This document shows positions 26,101-38,100 of a DNA stretch of 64,000 nt, piece after piece. This DNA comes from Macrostomum hystrix (lineage: Eukaryota > Platyhelminthes > Macrostomidae). The notes beneath the pieces are model-generated. The model was not told the origin of the DNA and did not search any database. It worked only from the letters and a program-made list of their open reading frames with translations. Location of the stretch: the NCBI GenBank assembly GCA_950097015.1, contig CATNEN010000030.1, positions 3,271,001-3,335,000 of the forward strand, given 5' to 3'. Each line of letters starts with the position of its first letter. Position 1 is the stretch's first letter. The translations under genes were made by a program, and so were the position numbers.

Positions 26101-29100
26101 TCATAAATATTTTAGCTGTCGTTCGCGTCAGCATAGATTCGCCAGTTATTTGTGAGTCTCTTGAAAAGTAAGTCAAAAAGTTTTTGTGAGTTTGCTTTCT
26201 TTTTACTTCTTCTTTTTACTTCTCTGCTGTCTCTTTCTTCTCTGCCCGATTCACAGGAATCCTGATTCACAGGAATCCTGATTCACAGGAATCCCGATTC
26301 ACAGGAATCCTGATTCACAGGAATCCTGATTCATAGAAATCCTGATTCATAGAAATCCTGATTCATAGAAATCCTGATTCATAGGAATCCTGATTCACAG
26401 GAATCCTGATTCACAGGAATCCTGATTCATAGGAATCCTGATTCACAGGAATCCCGATTCACAGGAATCCCGATTCACAGGAATCCCGATTCACAGGAAT
26501 CCCGATTCACAGGAATCCCGATTCACAGGAATCGCGATTCACAGGAATCCCGATTCACAGGAATACCGATTCACAGGAATCCCGATTCATCGGAATCCCG
26601 ATTCACAGGAATCCTGATTCACAGGAATCCTGATTCACAGGAATCCCGATTCACAGGAATCCTGATTCATAGGAATCCTGATTCACAGGAATCCTGATTC
26701 ACAGGAATCCTGATTCATAGGAATCCTGATTCACAGGAATCCCGATTCACAGGAATCCTGATTCACAGGAATCCTGATTCACAGGAATCCTGATTCATAG
26801 AAATCCCAATTCACAGGAACCCCGATTCACAGGAATCCCGATTCACCGAAATCATTCCAATCCATATTTCCGAAAATTCCTACTTTCCACAAATCCCAAA
26901 TTCACCAAACACACAATTAATTTTCAGTTCCACTCTGGTTCACCTGTGGCTCTACATGTTAAACTTTCAATTGAGCAAAGAACTGTACGCTGCTATCGAA
27001 GCTAGCCTATGGTAAATCAACATTGATAACACATTATTATTCGAACGTAATAAACTTACTTAAACCTAATCTATCTTTACTACAGGTACGAAATAATTCT
27101 TGTTGAACCGTTTTCCATTCGCATCAGAATCGAAGGATTCAACGACAAATTGTTTGTAAGTGGACCTAATCTTAATTCCTAAAAACTGATATATATACAA
27201 GAATGCAATGCGACTTTGTTGCTACCTGCACTCAACTGCTCCCAGCAAATTTTATTTCCCGAATAAAGCAGTTTCTTTTCGTCGCTCATAAATAATTCAT
27301 TTTAGCAAGAAGAAATCGGCCCCATTGGTGCTGGCGCGAGTTGTTGTTGTCACTTTAATTTCTGACTCTCTTTACATGTCAATAGTAAAAAGGCTTTACC
27401 ACTACCAAAAACCCGCAGACTCTTTATTCAACCATCGTTAGAAAGTTGAGACAGTTTGGCGAACTCCTTGAACTGATGGATCAGCGGCTGAATTTCGGCT
27501 TAGCCAAAGAGGAGGTGCGCAAACTGATGGTCAACTCCTTACTGACTCCCGGTAGGCTCATCAGGTGAGTGGGTGTCAGCTTGTTCCGTACTTGCCATCA
27601 GTTAGATAAGAAACTGTCTAACCCATTTGATTGGCTGGCTTAAGTCACGTGATTCTGGTTAAATACGAGCTATGTTGAAAGAGGGATTCCCTCAAAATTG
27701 TTTCTAAATTATAATAGTTGTTTCATCCGTTGGAGTGGAAAATGTTTTCTGGACTTTCATGACGTTTGGTTAAATATTTTAGGAGATACAGAAAATCAAT
27801 TTTGTTATACCCCAGTCTTTTTTTCTGTTAATGTTTCGCATTATGGAAATTCCATGAAATTATAAATAAAGAGTAGGCTTAAAAGTTGTTGATGTATTTG
27901 TAGCAAAAAGTAAAGAAATTCTTATTATTGGAGCCTTATCTACTTTTAGCGAAAACAAACTTTGCTTTAACTCTAATATCAGTTAATGCAATGTTTTGTT
28001 TTTTTCCGGTTTTCGGCGTCAAAGTCGAATTGCGCACTCGAAAAATACATTTTGTAATCTCTGATTATAATTCTTTGTTTTTTTTAACCAAATTTTACTA
28101 GCGAAATGCGCCTCTACCTACTGGAGCGAGATCGCTACTTGCGCAACGACCAGCTCGCCTGCCTCGAGTCACTAACTTTGAAGCATGTTGGAGAATTTCA
28201 TAGACGACTGCTGTCCAGATTGTCTCTTAAAGTCTACGTGCATGGCAACTGTGGAGCTGAGGTGAGACCCTGCTCTAAGGAGTTCAAAGGCTGTGTACAG
28301 CTGTTCAGTCCATGGACTAGTGGCTGTTTAAGTCTGTGTACAGCTGTTCACTCCATGGACTAGTGGGTGTTTAAGTCTGTGTACAGCTGTTCACTCCATG
28401 GACTAGTGGGTGTTTAAGTCTGTGTACAGCTGTTCAGTCTATGTTCACGCCAAGAATTTTTTCTCACTAAGCTCAGGAGATTCGAACTTTGGCTGTCTTG
28501 TTAGCCATCTGGCAGCCACTATTTTGAAATAGAATTTTAGTCAGATGAAGTCAAGAAATATGTTATATTAATTGATTCTTCGAATTGTCTCATTCTACAT
28601 TGCAGGAAGCAAAGAACTATTTCCGTCACATTGTGTCCATTCTGGAGCCGAATTGCGAAGTAGTCAACTGTCAGGTGAGGTTTTACCCATTCTAGCTCAA
28701 TGCTTCGATTGGCCGTATCCATAAAAATTAAGGCAAATTATTCTCATATGACAAAGATTTCACTTTTTCAAAAGTAAATTATTTTTTTGAATTTTGAGAT
28801 TTATTTAAAATTCAAACGTAAATTATAGATAGGGACAAATTTTGCCTTGCAAACAAAAAATTTAAAAGAACAAAATAGTACATTCTCGCTAGTTACTACT
28901 ATATAAGTAGCGCAGTTTGAATTTCTAAGTAAAACAGGAAATTTCTATCATTAAGCTACTATTGAATATGCAAGAACAATTACAAATGAACGATTGAAAT
29001 GAGCACATGTACAGCCTTTCAAAGACACATCCGAAGGCTGCGTACAGCTGTTCAGTCCATGGACTGGGTCGATGCTACGATGCCACCCACCTTTAATTAC

Positions 29101-32100
29101 CCCAGCTAATGCTGGTACCCATTTAATAGCCGGGTGAGCTGAAGCAATGCAAAGTAAAGAGTCTTGCCAAATCACAAAAATTTTTCCTCTGTAGTCGGGA
29201 ATCGAACCCCCGACTTGGATTCGGGAATCGAACCCCCGACTTGGATTCGGGAATCGAACCCCCGACTTGGATTCGAGAATCGAACCCCCGACTTGGATTC
29301 GGGAATCGGACCCCCGACTTGGATTCGGGAATCGAACCCCCGACTTGGAGTCTTGAACTATTGAATCTTGATTAACGCAGAATCTCTATCCTAGCTCAAC
29401 ACATATCGGCTGAGGCTCAGGCCAGAGTCCCCCGCTCCCTATACCAGCCAATGAGCACAGCCATGGCAACAATGCAGCTGGGCAGGCAGACCAGCAGGCC
29501 GATGGCGGCTGAGCCGACTAGCATAGCTACGCACTGCCTCTGCTCGCCAATCTGGGCTAGAAAGCTGGCCAGAATGAAGGCCAGGCCGATGGCCAAGACC
29601 AGCACGTGGGCGGCGCAGGCGGCCAGCTGTAGACGGGCGTTGAGAAACAGGCGGCCGCTCAGGCAGCTGATGCTGACGCTGAGGCCGGCTACTAGAATGC
29701 TGCTAGCGCAGGCCGCGAAGCCGAGACCTGCGCGTCAAGATTTAGGGGGGTTTTCTTTGACAGATTGCTAGTCCACCTGGCTGGATAATGCTGGGAGATT
29801 AGGCACTGATTAGTCCTCTGGCAAGCAAGCGCACCGCCATCGGAAGCCTTATTATCTGTCCCTGCCCGGCCAGACATTCTCATCCGAATCATGAGCTGTT
29901 TCTTGCTTTGATTCTCATTTCCGAAATGTGCCGTTTAGATATATTATAGTTGGAACTGTTGGGCCATTTTGGACCGCATGTACAACCAGTTTGGCGCTTC
30001 CAAAGGCTGTGTACAGTCCATGGACTGGGAGGCATGATACACACTTTACAGCTGGGTGAACCTAAGGCTATGCCAAATTGCGAGTCTTGTCCACGGACAC
30101 AAACAGTTTTTAACTCCTGGCCTGTCTTAGTTAATCTAGTTAGTTAGTTTTCTCTTAAAAATGTTCCATTATTTAAATAATTGATCTAATAATTTTTTTT
30201 ATAATAATAATTTGATTACACCTGCCCCAATTGGGCCAGATGTGCAGCCGACAGCACAGCCGCAGCTATTGCGCGGCGCATCTGAAGGCTGCGTACAGCT
30301 GTTCAGTCCATGGACTGGGGGGACGCCACACCCACCTTCAATTATCCCAGCTGATGCTGGTACCCATTTAACAGCTGGGTGAACTGAAGCAATGCAGAGT
30401 TAAGTGTCTTGCTAAAGGACGCAAATTGTTCCAGTGGAGTCGGGAATCGAACCCCCGACCTTCAAGTTGTGAGTCCGATGCCCTAACCACTAGGCTACAA
30501 CCTCATTATTTAAATGAAAAATATTAGTAAAGGCTTTAGCTATAAGCACTAGCAAATAAAGGGGGGATAAATAAACTAATTTCAGAGTTGTTCAGACAGC
30601 CTGATTGTCAGATGTGCAAATACAGCATATACTGTACAATCCCGCATCAGCCTTCTATCATATCTAGCAGGGGTGATCAGAATTACCAGCCTGTGCTATG
30701 CTGGGATCTTTATAAGAAGCAATCAAAAAACAAATTAGCACTAAAACTATGAGGAAATGGAAGATTGGATTACATTGGATTAATCAGCTTATTTTTGTAA
30801 TACACTTCAATCCATTTTAGTTTAATGAAAAAAAGAAAAAGTAGAAGACCGGTGAAATCAATATATTGAACTCATAATGAATAGAAATGTGTGGTGTGTG
30901 TGCAGTGTTGCTTGGCCAATTAATGAAGCAACTGAACCAAATTAGAGTTAATAGGATTTGCTCTGTTTTTTTCTCTACCGGTTTGAAACCAAGCGCGAAG
31001 GACTATAATCCGTTCCCGAGTCTCATTTCTCTGTGGAGCATTGAGTATAACACAATTGTGTCTGTCCTGAGAGCGAATTTATCGAACTTCGGACCGTCAC
31101 GCTTTTGATTTCTTTACTAAATTACTGCAGCTCGAAATTCGAAACTCGAAACTCGCTTCGAAACTCGAATTTCTGGACTGATTCGATTTTTTATCCTTTT
31201 TTTCGAGGATAAAACTTATTAAATGAATCCTGTACCTGTGTGTGTGTGTGTGTGCGCGGTCCATTGAGCATGTGCTCAGCGGTCAGTGAAATATTCAGAA
31301 CTGTCCAGATTACGAGCTATAATACCTGCATATAGTCCAGATATATAAAACTGAACACCTATCCTCAGCTAATGCTGGTAATAATTTAACAGATGGGTGA
31401 TCTTAATCAACGCATAGTTAATTGTCTTGCTATCGGTCACAAATTGTTCCAGTAAAGTCTGGAATCGAACCTCCGACCTTCAAATTGTAATTCCTACGCT
31501 CTAACCACTAGGTTACAATTCCTCTTTATCTTATTCCTTTGAAATCAAACAAGTCCGCATGATGATTGATTTGTCATACGATCGATGCGACCCTGGCTGC
31601 ATCTCTGAGTTATTATAAAACATCTCTTTTATTCTATAAAGTCTTTCTTGTCATAATTTTTGTTGCACAAGATAAAAGAGAAAATATTACACTATATATT
31701 AATCTAAGTACTGAGCAGTTATTTATGCTTGTAAATCATTTGAGTACGTAGTAAGGCAGTTTGTGTCTCACTTTACTGCATGAAGTCAGCCCCAAGCTCA
31801 TCAAGTTAGAACTGCGAGTATATATGCAGTAGTAGCCAATTTACTAAGTCCATTTCTATTCCTCTCTTGATTCTAGCGTAGAATCTCCTTTAGTCCTAAT
31901 TTTTATAATAGTGGCCAGTCGTGCCTTACCCCCGCTTCTATTCCTTCCTGTCTCCTCATTGCCTGATACGCGCGACTCCTGATAAGAGGGTTCGGCTTGC
32001 TTGACCAAGCGAACTGCTTCAGCCTCCGCGGCACCAACCCCAAGCCGGCTTTCTCCACAATGCTGTCTTAGGAGGCGAATCTTATTAACTAGAGTGACGA

Positions 32101-35100
32101 AGTCAAAGTCCACCCTTGGTTATATACCCTCTTAGATGACGATTTTTACTCGTAGTTTCTGTTACAAGCTATGTTATGCTTTTTCATTTACTAAACTGAG
32201 CTTGTAGCAGACGCACTTCTACCTGCGTTGTCGGGAGTTCGAATCCTGTAGTTAGAGTAGACATTCGGGTGGTTTCGGGTTTCCCAACTAGGTAATTTGT
32301 GATACTATCTTAATATAAACCGTCATACTTGAGTTATTTATAATTTTAATCGGTTCTTTTGCCGTCAAAACTGTTTTATTAAAAATATCCGATCATGACT
32401 AGTAAAATAGCGGACTGACTGTCCAAAAAGTATTGACTTCAGTCGGGCAAGTGCTTCGACTAAATTTTGCAATGTACTTTTGCTGAGCTCAGTAACGTGC
32501 TTTAGCTGACGTGACGTCAGTAATGTACTTTTGCTGACGTGACGTCAGTAATGTACTTAAGCTGACGTGACTTCAGTAGTTTACTTGGCATGATGTGACG
32601 TCATTAGTGTACTTAAACTGAGGTGACGTCATTAGTGTACTTAAACTGAGGTGACGTCATTAGTGTACTTAAACTGAGGTGACGGCATTAGTGTACTTAA
32701 ACTGAGGTAACGTCAGAAGTGTACTTGGGCTGATGTGACGTCATTAGTGTACTTAAACTGTGGTGACGTCATTAGTGTACTTAAACTGAGGTGACGTCAT
32801 TAGTGTACTTAAACTGTGGTGACGTCATTAGTGTACTTAAACTGAGGTGACGTCATTAGTGTACTTAAACTGAGGTGACGTCATTAGTGTACTTAAACTG
32901 AGGTGACGTCATTAGTGTACTTAAACTGAGGTAACGTCAGAAGTGTACTTGGGCTGATGTGACGTCAGTGACGTTGGCAAAAAAATGTTGCTTCTTTTAG
33001 TATGAAGGCTAAAATCCTTTTAAATTTAACTTTTAACTTTTTATTTCACTTTAACTTCCGTGTAGGACCAACCTGTTTTGCACTCCAATAAAAAAAGCAA
33101 TATAGTGAGATGGAACACTGTCGAATGTACTTTCTCTAAATGGTTTTATAAAGTATAGTACAGGTGTAGCTTAGCATCCTATGTGGGATTTTTTATTACT
33201 GTTTCCTTTAAAAAAATCCTGGGACAGATGTTTGAGGCTACTTTTTGTTCATGCATCCGATTCATTTGAGTGCACCGCCCCATTAGCCTTTGAGTACTTG
33301 CTCTTAAGTGCCGTCTACTTTCAGTACAAGGCGAAACCGAGTTAATGTTAAACTACAGTCGCTAGGCTTAACTCGAGCGTTTAAGATGCTCGTACTGAGA
33401 GGCCTTCTTTTCATTCAGCGCTATTCAAGCTTCGTTAACGTTAAGGGAATTATTTACGCTTCAAAAACCGCAGGCTGTCTTTGATTGTATTTTCGGTTAA
33501 AATAATCCCTTTTAGTTGCATCTCCTATCTCGAAGTCTCGATTCAATGTCTTTAAATTCCTTTTTCTCAGATGCTCACAGTGAGCAGTCACCATCTCAGA
33601 TGCTCACAGTGAGCAGTCACCATCTCAGATGCTCACAGTGAGCAGTCACCATCTCAGATGCTCACAGTGAGCAGTCACCATCTCAGATGCTCACAGTGAG
33701 CAGTCACCATCTCAGATGCTCACAGTGAGCAGTCACCATCTCAGATGCTCACACTGAGCAGTCACCATCTCAGATGCTCACAGTGAGCAGTCACCATCTC
33801 AGATGCTCACAGTGAGCAGTCACCATCTCAGATGCTCACAGTGAGCAGTCACCATCTCAGATGCTCACAGTGAGCAGTCACCATCTCAGATGCTCACAGT
33901 GAGCAGTCACCATCTCAGATGCTCACAGTGAGCAGTCACCATCTCAGATGCTCACACTGAGCAGTCACCATCTCAGATGCTCACAGTGAGCAGTCACCAT
34001 CTCAGATGCTCACAGTGAGCAGTCCTAATCTCAGGTCCTCACAGTGAGCAGTCACCATCTCAGATGCTCACAGTGAGCAGTCACAATCTCAGATGCTCGC
34101 AGAGAGCAGTCCTAATCTCAGGTCCTCACAGTGAGCATTTCTTAAAAAACTAGGTTTTGTAACCTTTTTCAGTGTTTGCACGTCAAATGCAACCATGCAA
34201 CCCTAAAAGTGCAGATGGTTTGGTCGAAATTTCTTTGCAACTCAATATATTTGAACTCAGTTCTGGCACAGTGAAGCCTCTATTGATGCTTTGAAAAAAA
34301 CTATTCGCTCCGATAGAAATGCTTCTATTCTAGCTTGTATCAATTGAATTTTAGCTATTTTTGCTCAGTTTTTTTGGGGAGATTGTTTGTGCTCTGTGTC
34401 TCGTTTCGTTATTTTTTAATTATGTCAGATATTCTCTTTGAATTTTCTATTTAAAGAGCTCAGCCTATTTAATTAGAAAATTTGCTATTGCATAATTTAC
34501 AAGTACATTCGGCTGAATTGTAAGACTGCTCATACTATCCTAATCGATCAGTCAGTATGCTCATCAATGCTCATCAACCCGGACACTCATCAATGCCCCG
34601 GACACTCATCAACACACCGGACACTCATGAATGCCCCGGACACTCATCAACACACTGGACACTCATCAATGCCTAGGACACTCATACCGGACACCCCGTA
34701 CACTCATCAATGCCTAGGACACTCATTCCGGACACCCCGTACTCTCATCAATGCCTAGGACACTCATACCGGACACCCCGTACTCTCATCAATACCCTGG
34801 ACACTCATACCGGACACCCCGTACACTCATCAATGCCTAGGACACTCATACCGGACACCCCGTACACTCATCAATGCCTAGGACACTCATACCGGACACA
34901 CCGTACACTCATCAATGCCTAGGAAAATCATACCGGACACCCCGTACTCTCATCAATACCCTGGACACTCATACCGGACACCCCGTACTCTCATCAATAC
35001 CCTGGACACTCACCCCTAACGCCGGTGCAAGAGTTGGCGGCAAAGACGCCGTCAGCGGAGGCGGCCACGGCGCCGTAGAGCAGCACTCCGACGGCGCTGC

Positions 35101-38100
35101 CGGCCAGTTTTCGCTTGTCGGTCAGAACCTTGTCTTCGCGTCCGTCGCCGCCGCCGCCCCCGGCGCTAAGGCCAGTCTGCATCTTTCTGGCCGGCGCAAC
35201 GAATGGCATGGCTGCTGATCAATATTTCCGATTGGAATTAGTCTCACTGCACTTTTAGTATTGCCGTAAATGCTATTTTTTAATTCTAGCATCAAGCCAG
35301 CCAGTGCTGGTTAAATTTAAAGTAGTATCTGGGCGTGATTGGACAAATGATCCTCTGTCCAATCGCCCTGCGCCTACTGAGGCCAGACTGTTGAAAGATT
35401 TAAACAAAAATAAAACAAAAGTACTCGCCGAATCCTCGAAAATTGAATGCTAACAAATTGATGATGCATTCTATCTTTCTCCTGCTTTTTATAGGCAGTT
35501 TTTTTAATACGAGCGTAATATAAAACTCTTTTCATTCTTTTTATTCTACTTTTAAACTGATTGATCGGCTGTAGATTTCTATCCTTCTCCCTGTACCAAC
35601 TCGGATTGATTGATGAATGCCACCTCCGCCTCCGCAGAACACTTGCGCTACCCTGCCGCCCGGCCGAAACGGCCTGCGGGTTCAGAATCTCAAATCTGGC
35701 GATGTTAACAGCTCCCTGGTGGAGTACTTTCAGTTTGAATTCCCGCCTAACCTGCGCGACTATGTGCTGTCTGCCTTGCTGCTGGTGAGTATCCTCAGTT
35801 CTTGACCCACTGATTCTCAGTTCTTGACCCACTGATCCTCAGTTCTTGACCCACTGATTCTCAGTTCTTGACCCACTGATTCTCAGTTCTTGACCCACTG
35901 ATCCTCAGTTCTTGGCCCACTGATCCTCAGTTCTTGACCCACTGATTCTCAGTTCTTGACCCACTATCCCTGATCCTTAGACTTGACCCACTGATTCGTG
36001 ATCCTTGGTTTTTGACCTAGTTTTCTCAGCTTTGCGCCTATGTAGATTTTCTGTGATATCGATTCTACATCCATCTCCAATGCAATTCTAGAGGCTGAAT
36101 ATGACACGATCCAGTCATTTGTAATCCGAAGGTGCACTGGTTAAACTATATGTTGGAATTCGAGGCACATCATGGGAATATAGATGGCTAATCCTTATCC
36201 CGTGAGGATGGCCTACCTGCATTTCAGGTTTTTTTATCTGAGGATTTTACTTAGGTATACTCTCAGTCATTTTATTTGGAATGAGACGGATCGGATAACA
36301 TGTCCATGCTAATTGTACTCACTTTATTCTCGGGCTTCCATCATCTTCCAATTCCAGCCAGTACACACTATAGTTCCCATCGGGGATTTCGCCACTCAGA
36401 AGTGGCTAATTTTTTGCAGCCAGTTTTTGCAACAGGAATGCTGGTATGCTCACTGCTTTAGCAGCAGTGGGAATGGGCATCGGAGAATATTCGTGGACTA
36501 CTAGAACTTTTTAACCCTACAACTTTAACTCCTTATTTCCTCTTATGATTTTGACAGGTGTTATCCCCATTAGGTCATGTCAGGTGTTATCCCCATTCGG
36601 TCATGTCAGGTGTTATCCCCATTCGGTCATGTCAGCTGTTATCCCCATTGGATCATGTCAGGTGTTATCCCCATTGGATCATGTCAGCTGTTATCCCCAT
36701 AGGATCATGTCAGCTGTTATCCCCATTCGGTCATGTCAGCTGTTATCCCCATAGGATCATGTCAGCTGTTATCCCCATTCGGTCATGTCAGCTGTTATCC
36801 CCATTCGGTCATGTCAGCTGTTATCCCCATTAGGTCATGTCAGCTGTTATCCCCATTAGGTCATGTCAGCTGTTATCCCCATTAGGTCATGTCAGCTGTT
36901 ATCCCCATTAGACCATGTCAGCTGTTCTCCAGTCAAACCTGAAGCCCTAATTCGCCCACTCCTCTCCGCCGCCCGCCGATGGCAGCACATTATGTCGGAG
37001 CCTTGCTTCGACTATCTGCGCACCAAGCACCAGCTGGGCTACGCGGTGTTCTGCGACAGTCGACAGACCAACGGCGCCATCGGATTCATGCTGCAGGTGA
37101 GCAGCCAGGCCGACCAGTTCAGCATGGCCCAGCTGCAGGCCAGGGTGGACAAATTCACTGGGTGCCACTTTCTCAAATTGTTAGCGAACATGCCAGACGA
37201 GGTATTCGCTAACTATGCGAGATCCCTGGTGGATCTTGTGCTAGTGGAGGACGTTGGCATGACTCAGCAGGCAGATCGCTACTGGTGCGAGATACTGGAC
37301 AATGGCCCGGCCTGCCCGCCTGCCGCCTTCCGTCGGCACTACGCCGAGGCCGATCTCCTGCTGCACTCGATCACCAAGGCTGAGGCTGTGGACTTTTATC
37401 AGCGCGCACTGCGCTTCCCGGACAGGCGCTCCTTCAGCTTTCAGGTGAGGCGAACTGGATTTTTGATTGGGGAAAGGTATTTTTATTGGGGAACTGGTAT
37501 TTTGATTAGGGAACTGGTATTTTTATTGGGGAACTGGTATTTTGATTAGGGAACTGGTATTTTGATTAGGGAACTGGTATTTTTATTGGGGAACTGGTAT
37601 TTTGATTAGGGAACTGGTGTTTTGATTAGGGAACTGGTGTTTTGATTAGGGAACTGGTGTTTTGATTAGGGAACTGGTATTTTGATTAGGGAACTGGTGT
37701 TTTGATTAGGGAACTGGTATTTTGATTAGGGAACTGGTGTTTTGATTAGGGAACTGGTATTTTGATTAGGGAACTGGTGTTTTTATTGGGGAACTGGTAT
37801 TTTGATTAGGAAACTGGTATTTTGATTAGGGAACTGGTGTTTTGATTAGGGAACTGGTATTTTGATTAGGGAACTGGTATTTTTATTGGGGAACTGGTAT
37901 TTTGATTAGGAAACTGGTATTTTGATTAGGGAACTGGTATTTTGATTAGGGAACTGGTGTTTTGATTAGGGAACTGGTATTTTGATTAGGGAACTGGTGT
38001 TTTGATTAGGGAACTGGTATTTTGATTAGGGAACTGGTATTTTGATTAGGGAACTGGTGTTTTGATTAGGAAACAGGTATTTTGATTAGGGAACTGGTGT

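Noticed and set aside
31856-32113. 85-codon minus-strand frame as an exon
   Set aside because: Starts at GTG, has no clear acceptor of fitting phase, and has no known relative.
36863-36985. Start of nardilysin exon 14 within the open frame over the 26-bp array
   Set aside because: No acceptor there is in phase with exon 13. The acceptor at 36985 restores LLLHIMSEPCF, matching the family.
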